Source: Myxococcales bacterium
GTDB lineage: Bacteria; Myxococcota_A; Polyangia; Fen-1088
Length of the DNA: 53,307 nucleotides
Direction: 5' to 3'
Assembly (NCBI GenBank): GCA_003158455.1
Contig: PMJO01000145.1
Coordinates: 319 to 53,625, forward strand
The position numbers were made by a program, and so were the translations under genes. This document shows positions 49,449-53,307 of the stretch, piece after piece (positions within the stretch are counted from its first letter, which is position 1; each line of letters starts with the position of its first letter). The notes beneath the pieces are model-generated. The model was not told where the DNA came from, searched no databases, and saw nothing but the letters and a program-made list of their open reading frames with translations.

Positions 49449-51584
49449 GTGATCTTTCTCATGGCGATTTCGACGCTGGGCGTTTTCGTTATCCTGGCCG
49501 CTGCCGGAACCGGCCCGGCGGCGCATGGTCCGGTGGCCGACTTGGCGCGCGGCTTTCAGGCCTGGCGCGCGGGCGACTACCACGAATCAGCGCGCGCTCT
49601 CAGCGGGTTGCCGCAGCGGTTGCCGCACAGCCGCGACTATGCCCTCTACCTGCTCGGCGAAAGCCTCTTCTACGACGGCTCCTACGCCAAGGCGCGCGCG
49701 TCGTTTTCCGAGCTGGCGAAATTGCGCCCGTCCCGTTTCGCCGGTATCGCGGCCTGGCGCGCGGCGGACTGCCAGTGGATGCAAGGCCAGCGAGGTGAGG
49801 CCGCAACCGCGTACCGGAGCCTGCTCGCAAACAAAGCGCCGGGAACCGATCCGGCGGTAGCGCGCTTTCGTCTGGCGGAGCTCTCGGCTGAGAAAGCGGC
49901 GCCGCAGGGCGGAGCCGCTGCCCAGGAAGCGCGCCGGCTCTTCCTGCAGGTGCACCTGGACTTTCCTGCCCACCCATTGGCCGCCGAAGCAATCAAGCGC
50001 GCCTCGCTTCTAGGCGCCGCGGCCGCGCCCGAGACCGCGGCGCTCTCGCCGCACGAGCGGCTGCTCCGTGCCGACAAGCTGGCCGACAGCCGCGACTACC
50101 AGGCCGCGCTCGACGAGCTGGCCTTGCTACCCGCAGCCTTGCCTGCGGATCTGGCCGTCGAACGCGACTTCGCCATCGGCACGGTCAAGTACAAGATGAG
50201 GCGCGACTACGCTGGCGCTGCGGCCCTGCTGCAGAAGGTGGCACCCGAGCTGGCCGGCGAAAAAGCGGCCTTCGCAGCCTTCCACGCTGCGCGCGCGCTT
50301 TCCCGCATTGATCGCAACGACGAGGCCATCGCTGGCTATCGCCAGGTGGTCGAGCGCTACCCCGGCTCGAAATGGGCGGCCGAAGCCCAGTTTCGTTCTG
50401 GCTGGCTGGACATCAATCGTGGCCATTTCCGCGAGGCCCTGCCCGGCTTGCAGACCACCCTGGCGCGCTACCCGCACAGCTCTTTTGCCGACGACGCCGC
50501 CTGGTATCTGGCCCTGGCCCACTATCTGCTTGGTGAATCAGCCGAAGCCCTGCGCGCCCTCGAGCAATACGAGCGTCTTTCCCGCAGTAGCAATGATGCG
50601 GCCATGCGTGTGCGCTACTGGCGGGCGCGCTTTCTCACCCAGGCCGGGCTGGCCGATGAATCGCGCCGGCAACTGCGCGAGTGCGTACACCACTCGCCGC
50701 TCGGCTACTACGGCCTGCTGGCGGCGGCGCGGCTGCGCGAAGCGGGCGAGAAAGTTGCGATCGCATGGCCAGCTTTCTCTCCGCCCGCGCCTGCCGGCAA
50801 GCCCAAGCCGGCACGCGATCCAACCCTGGCGCGCGCGCAAGAATTGCTCGCCGCTGGGCTTGACGTGGAAGCGGGCGAGGAGTTGGGGCGGGCGGAAGCG
50901 AGCGTGCTGCAACACCTGGGCAAGGCGCAGGGGCCAGCCTTGCTCCTGGAAGAATACCCGCGCATGCGCGCCTTTCACCAGGCACTTAGGCTGGCCGAGA
51001 ACTACGGCGCTGCGGCCTTGCTCGCGGTACCGTCCGGGGCCGCGAGCCTGTACTGGCAGGCCGCCTACCCGCGCGCCTTCCGCGACATGGTGGAACCAAT
51101 GGCCGCGACCGCCGGCACGCCTGACCTGTTCGTCTACGCGATCATGCGCAAAGAGTCGTCGTTTCTGCCCCACGCACTTTCGCCCTCGGACGCGCGCGGG
51201 CTGCTTCAGCTCATCCCATCCACCGGCGTGGAGGTCGCCAAGCACATGGGCGCGCCGCTTTTCACCGACGAGCTTTTCGACCCTGAGGTCAACATTCGCA
51301 TCGGCGCCGCGTATCTGGGCGGGCTTCTCAAGCGCTTCGGCGAACAGATCGCATTGGCCGCGGGCGCCTACAACGCTGGCTCGCACGCCATGATGCGCTG
51401 GTGCGACCAATGGGGAAGCCGACCACTCGACGAGTTCGTGGAGCTGGTCACCTATGATCAGGCCCGCGAGTACATCAAGCGCGTACTGGCTGTGTATGCG
51501 CACTATCGGTTTCTGTACGGCGAGCCTTTCGAACTGTCCCTTGCGGTCAATCCGCACTACCTGAAAGAGGGCATCAACGACTGA
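49449..51584 (+). CDS. Slt70-like soluble lytic transglycosylase with TPR domain
   Basis: 711 residues; GTG 49449 or ATG 49461, neither with a clear ribosome site. A signal peptide is followed by a long alpha-helical, TPR-like superhelix (about 30-540) and a C-terminal lysozyme-like SLT domain: RKESSF with catalytic Glu569, SDARGLLQLIPSTG, IRIGAAYLGGLL and AAGAYNAGSHA. Such enzymes cut peptidoglycan between MurNAc and GlcNAc to form anhydro ends, in the periplasm, during growth and turnover. The layout equals that of Slt70. Confidence 0.9.
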   Translation: MIFLMAISTLGVFVILAAAGTGPAAHGPVADLARGFQAWRAGDYHESARALSGLPQRLPHSRDYALYLLGESLFYDGSYAKARASFSELAKLRPSRFAGIAAWRAADCQWMQGQRGEAATAYRSLLANKAPGTDPAVARFRLAELSAEKAAPQGGAAAQEARRLFLQVHLDFPAHPLAAEAIKRASLLGAAAAPETAALSPHERLLRADKLADSRDYQAALDELALLPAALPADLAVERDFAIGTVKYKMRRDYAGAAALLQKVAPELAGEKAAFAAFHAARALSRIDRNDEAIAGYRQVVERYPGSKWAAEAQFRSGWLDINRGHFREALPGLQTTLARYPHSSFADDAAWYLALAHYLLGESAEALRALEQYERLSRSSNDAAMRVRYWRARFLTQAGLADESRRQLRECVHHSPLGYYGLLAAARLREAGEKVAIAWPAFSPPAPAGKPKPARDPTLARAQELLAAGLDVEAGEELGRAEASVLQHLGKAQGPALLLEEYPRMRAFHQALRLAENYGAAALLAVPSGAASLYWQAAYPRAFRDMVEPMAATAGTPDLFVYAIMRKESSFLPHALSPSDARGLLQLIPSTGVEVAKHMGAPLFTDELFDPEVNIRIGAAYLGGLLKRFGEQIALAAGAYNAGSHAMMRWCDQWGSRPLDEFVELVTYDQAREYIKRVLAVYAHYRFLYGEPFELSLAVNPHYLKEGIND

Positions 51585-51724
51585 CGCGCAAACCTCGGTG
51601 GTGAGCTTCGCGGCCGCCCTGTACTACCAGCAGCGAACTTCTTCGCAAGCCACGATGGTGCGACGAATCGTCTCACACCCGTTTGGTTGCGGCCGTCAGG
51701 CTGCCCTGTGCTATGCCTCGCTCC

Positions 51725-52783
<1,059 letters not shown>

Positions 52784-53115
52784 ATGAACCGCCTGAACCG
52801 GGGGACGGCGCAGAGTGCCTGAACTGATGGGACGCCGACGCGGGCGTGATGTAGTAGACCGTCCCGTGTGGTCGACACGGCCTCATCGGCACCAGGAGAC
52901 GGCGGCAAGAGTTGCCCCAGTGCACCGCGCAGACGCGCTCCAGGTCGCGCCGATGCGGCCCGTAAGGGTTCTTCGACGCTGAAGAACCCTGTTCGAGATG
53001 ACTATGGGCGTGACCGGGGCGGGGGTAGGCCGCTTTTCAGCTAGCCGGATAGGCAAGGCAGGTACTAGCCGAAGTTGCGCAGTAGAGCGGGCAAAGCCCG
53101 CTTAAGTGCCTGAAA
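52784..53115. other. Intergenic region after leuB
   Basis: 332 bases without a supported gene. The strongest element is the hairpin at 52965-52990. A shorter GCGGGC-AAA-GCCCGC stem lies near 53090-53104. No promoter is obvious for either direction. Confidence 0.45.
52965..52990 (+). terminator. Strong hairpin downstream of leuB, possible terminator
   Basis: Perfect ten-base stem AGGGTTCTTC (52965-52974) and GAAGAACCCT (52981-52990) around GACGCT. It lies about 180 bases after the leuB stop. It is followed by GTTCGAG, not a T run, so termination is only possible and an inverted-repeat end of a mobile element is an alternative. Confidence 0.35.
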
Positions 53116-53307
53116 TCACGTGGTCGAGGCTCGTAGGTCTGGACTACAAATGGGCCTGTGGACCCCGTCGGTTCCGACCCGCTCGGGCAGGTGAAAGCCC
53201 AAGCGAGCAAGCATCTCAGCTTGGCGCCTGTCGGGCCGGCTCACGCGACGAAGACGGAGTTCTCGGCCATCGACCAGCGGCAAGATCACGTCGCCGCTCT
53301 TGATCAT
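53116..53307 (-). CDS. Edge ORF, possibly the C-terminal part of a larger protein
   Basis: 63 codons readable leftwards from an in-frame ATG at the very end of the window (53307). The peptide (SGDVILPLVDGRELRLRRVSRPDRRQAEMLARLGFHLPERVG) has a basic strand and a Leu-rich helix that recall the tails of some insertion-sequence transposases, but I cannot name a family. The real gene may begin beyond the window, so this is listed with low confidence. Confidence 0.3.
   Translation of the reverse strand: MIKSGDVILPLVDGRELRLRRVSRPDRRQAEMLARLGFHLPERVGTDGVHRPICSPDLRASTT

Noticed and set aside
53106-53303. A plus-strand 65-codon frame at the right edge
   Set aside because: Arg/Ser-rich, no motif, and antisense to the slightly more protein-like edge ORF.

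Overview
This GC-rich window looks like part of a Myxococcota (Polyangia/Myxococcia-type deltaproteobacterial) chromosome. The evidence is many lipoproteins with Gly/Ser/Thr-rich linkers, a lipoprotein of tandem Asn-Cys-Gly-x-Cys-Gly modules plus FG-GAP repeats, a Ser/Thr kinase fused to an AAA-type ATPase, a sigma-54 response regulator, and dense operons with ATGA/TAATG overlaps. This is judged from gene content only. No rRNA, tRNA or CRISPR array was seen.

Left flank (1-6248): a 5' fragment of a formylglycine-generating-enzyme-like lipoprotein, two tandem outer-membrane barrel paralogues, an alpha/beta hydrolase with an appended beta-helix-like tail, and two envelope proteins of unknown role.

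The centre (6287-32355) is a two-armed biosynthetic cluster. The leftward arm (16887 to 6287) is one tight operon: acyl carrier protein, two paralogous radical SAM enzymes, ketosynthase, second ACP, a ketosynthase fused to a chain-length-factor-like domain, a CrtI-like FAD oxidoreductase, a B12-binding radical SAM enzyme, a polysaccharide deacetylase-like membrane protein and a PlsC acyltransferase. The rightward arm (20683 to 32355) has an aromatic amino acid lyase, a hotdog thioesterase, a natural fusion of fatty-acid-kinase parts (DhaL + FakA middle + DegV), then after an intruding toxin-antitoxin segment a ketosynthase, a family 2 glycosyltransferase, an MMPL exporter fused to a methyltransferase, and an LpxL-type acyltransferase. 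Lyase, thioesterase, KS/CLF, ACPs, GT2, MMPL and LpxL-like enzymes recall aryl polyene/flexirubin pathways; radical SAM enzymes plus a CrtI-like oxidoreductase recall proposed ladderane-type loci. I infer an exported, lipid-anchored aryl-polyketide or polyene-like lipid with unusual radical chemistry. No ketoreductase, dehydratase or acyl-CoA ligase is visible in the window, and the kinase fusion is a candidate for acid activation.

The segment 24430-26359 splits the rightward arm. It holds an RHH/RelE pair, a mazEF pair whose antitoxin start is fused onto a broken gene, and a 36-base near-copy of the 3' end of the kinase-fusion gene, which suggests an insertion or rearrangement.

Right flank (32356-53307): the Ser/Thr kinase-ATPase, a secreted protein, a multi-pass membrane protein, a four-gene operon of sterol-enzyme-like membrane proteins (EXPERA, SDR, DUF1295, metallo-beta-lactamase fold), a lipoprotein with a GH12-like domain that has lost its nucleophile, a Phd/VapC pair beside a decapitated membrane gene, a TMTC-like glycosyltransferase, a deacetylase/sigma-54 regulator/YbjN-like operon, ssb, an Slt70-like transglycosylase, leuB, and a short ORF cut by the window edge.
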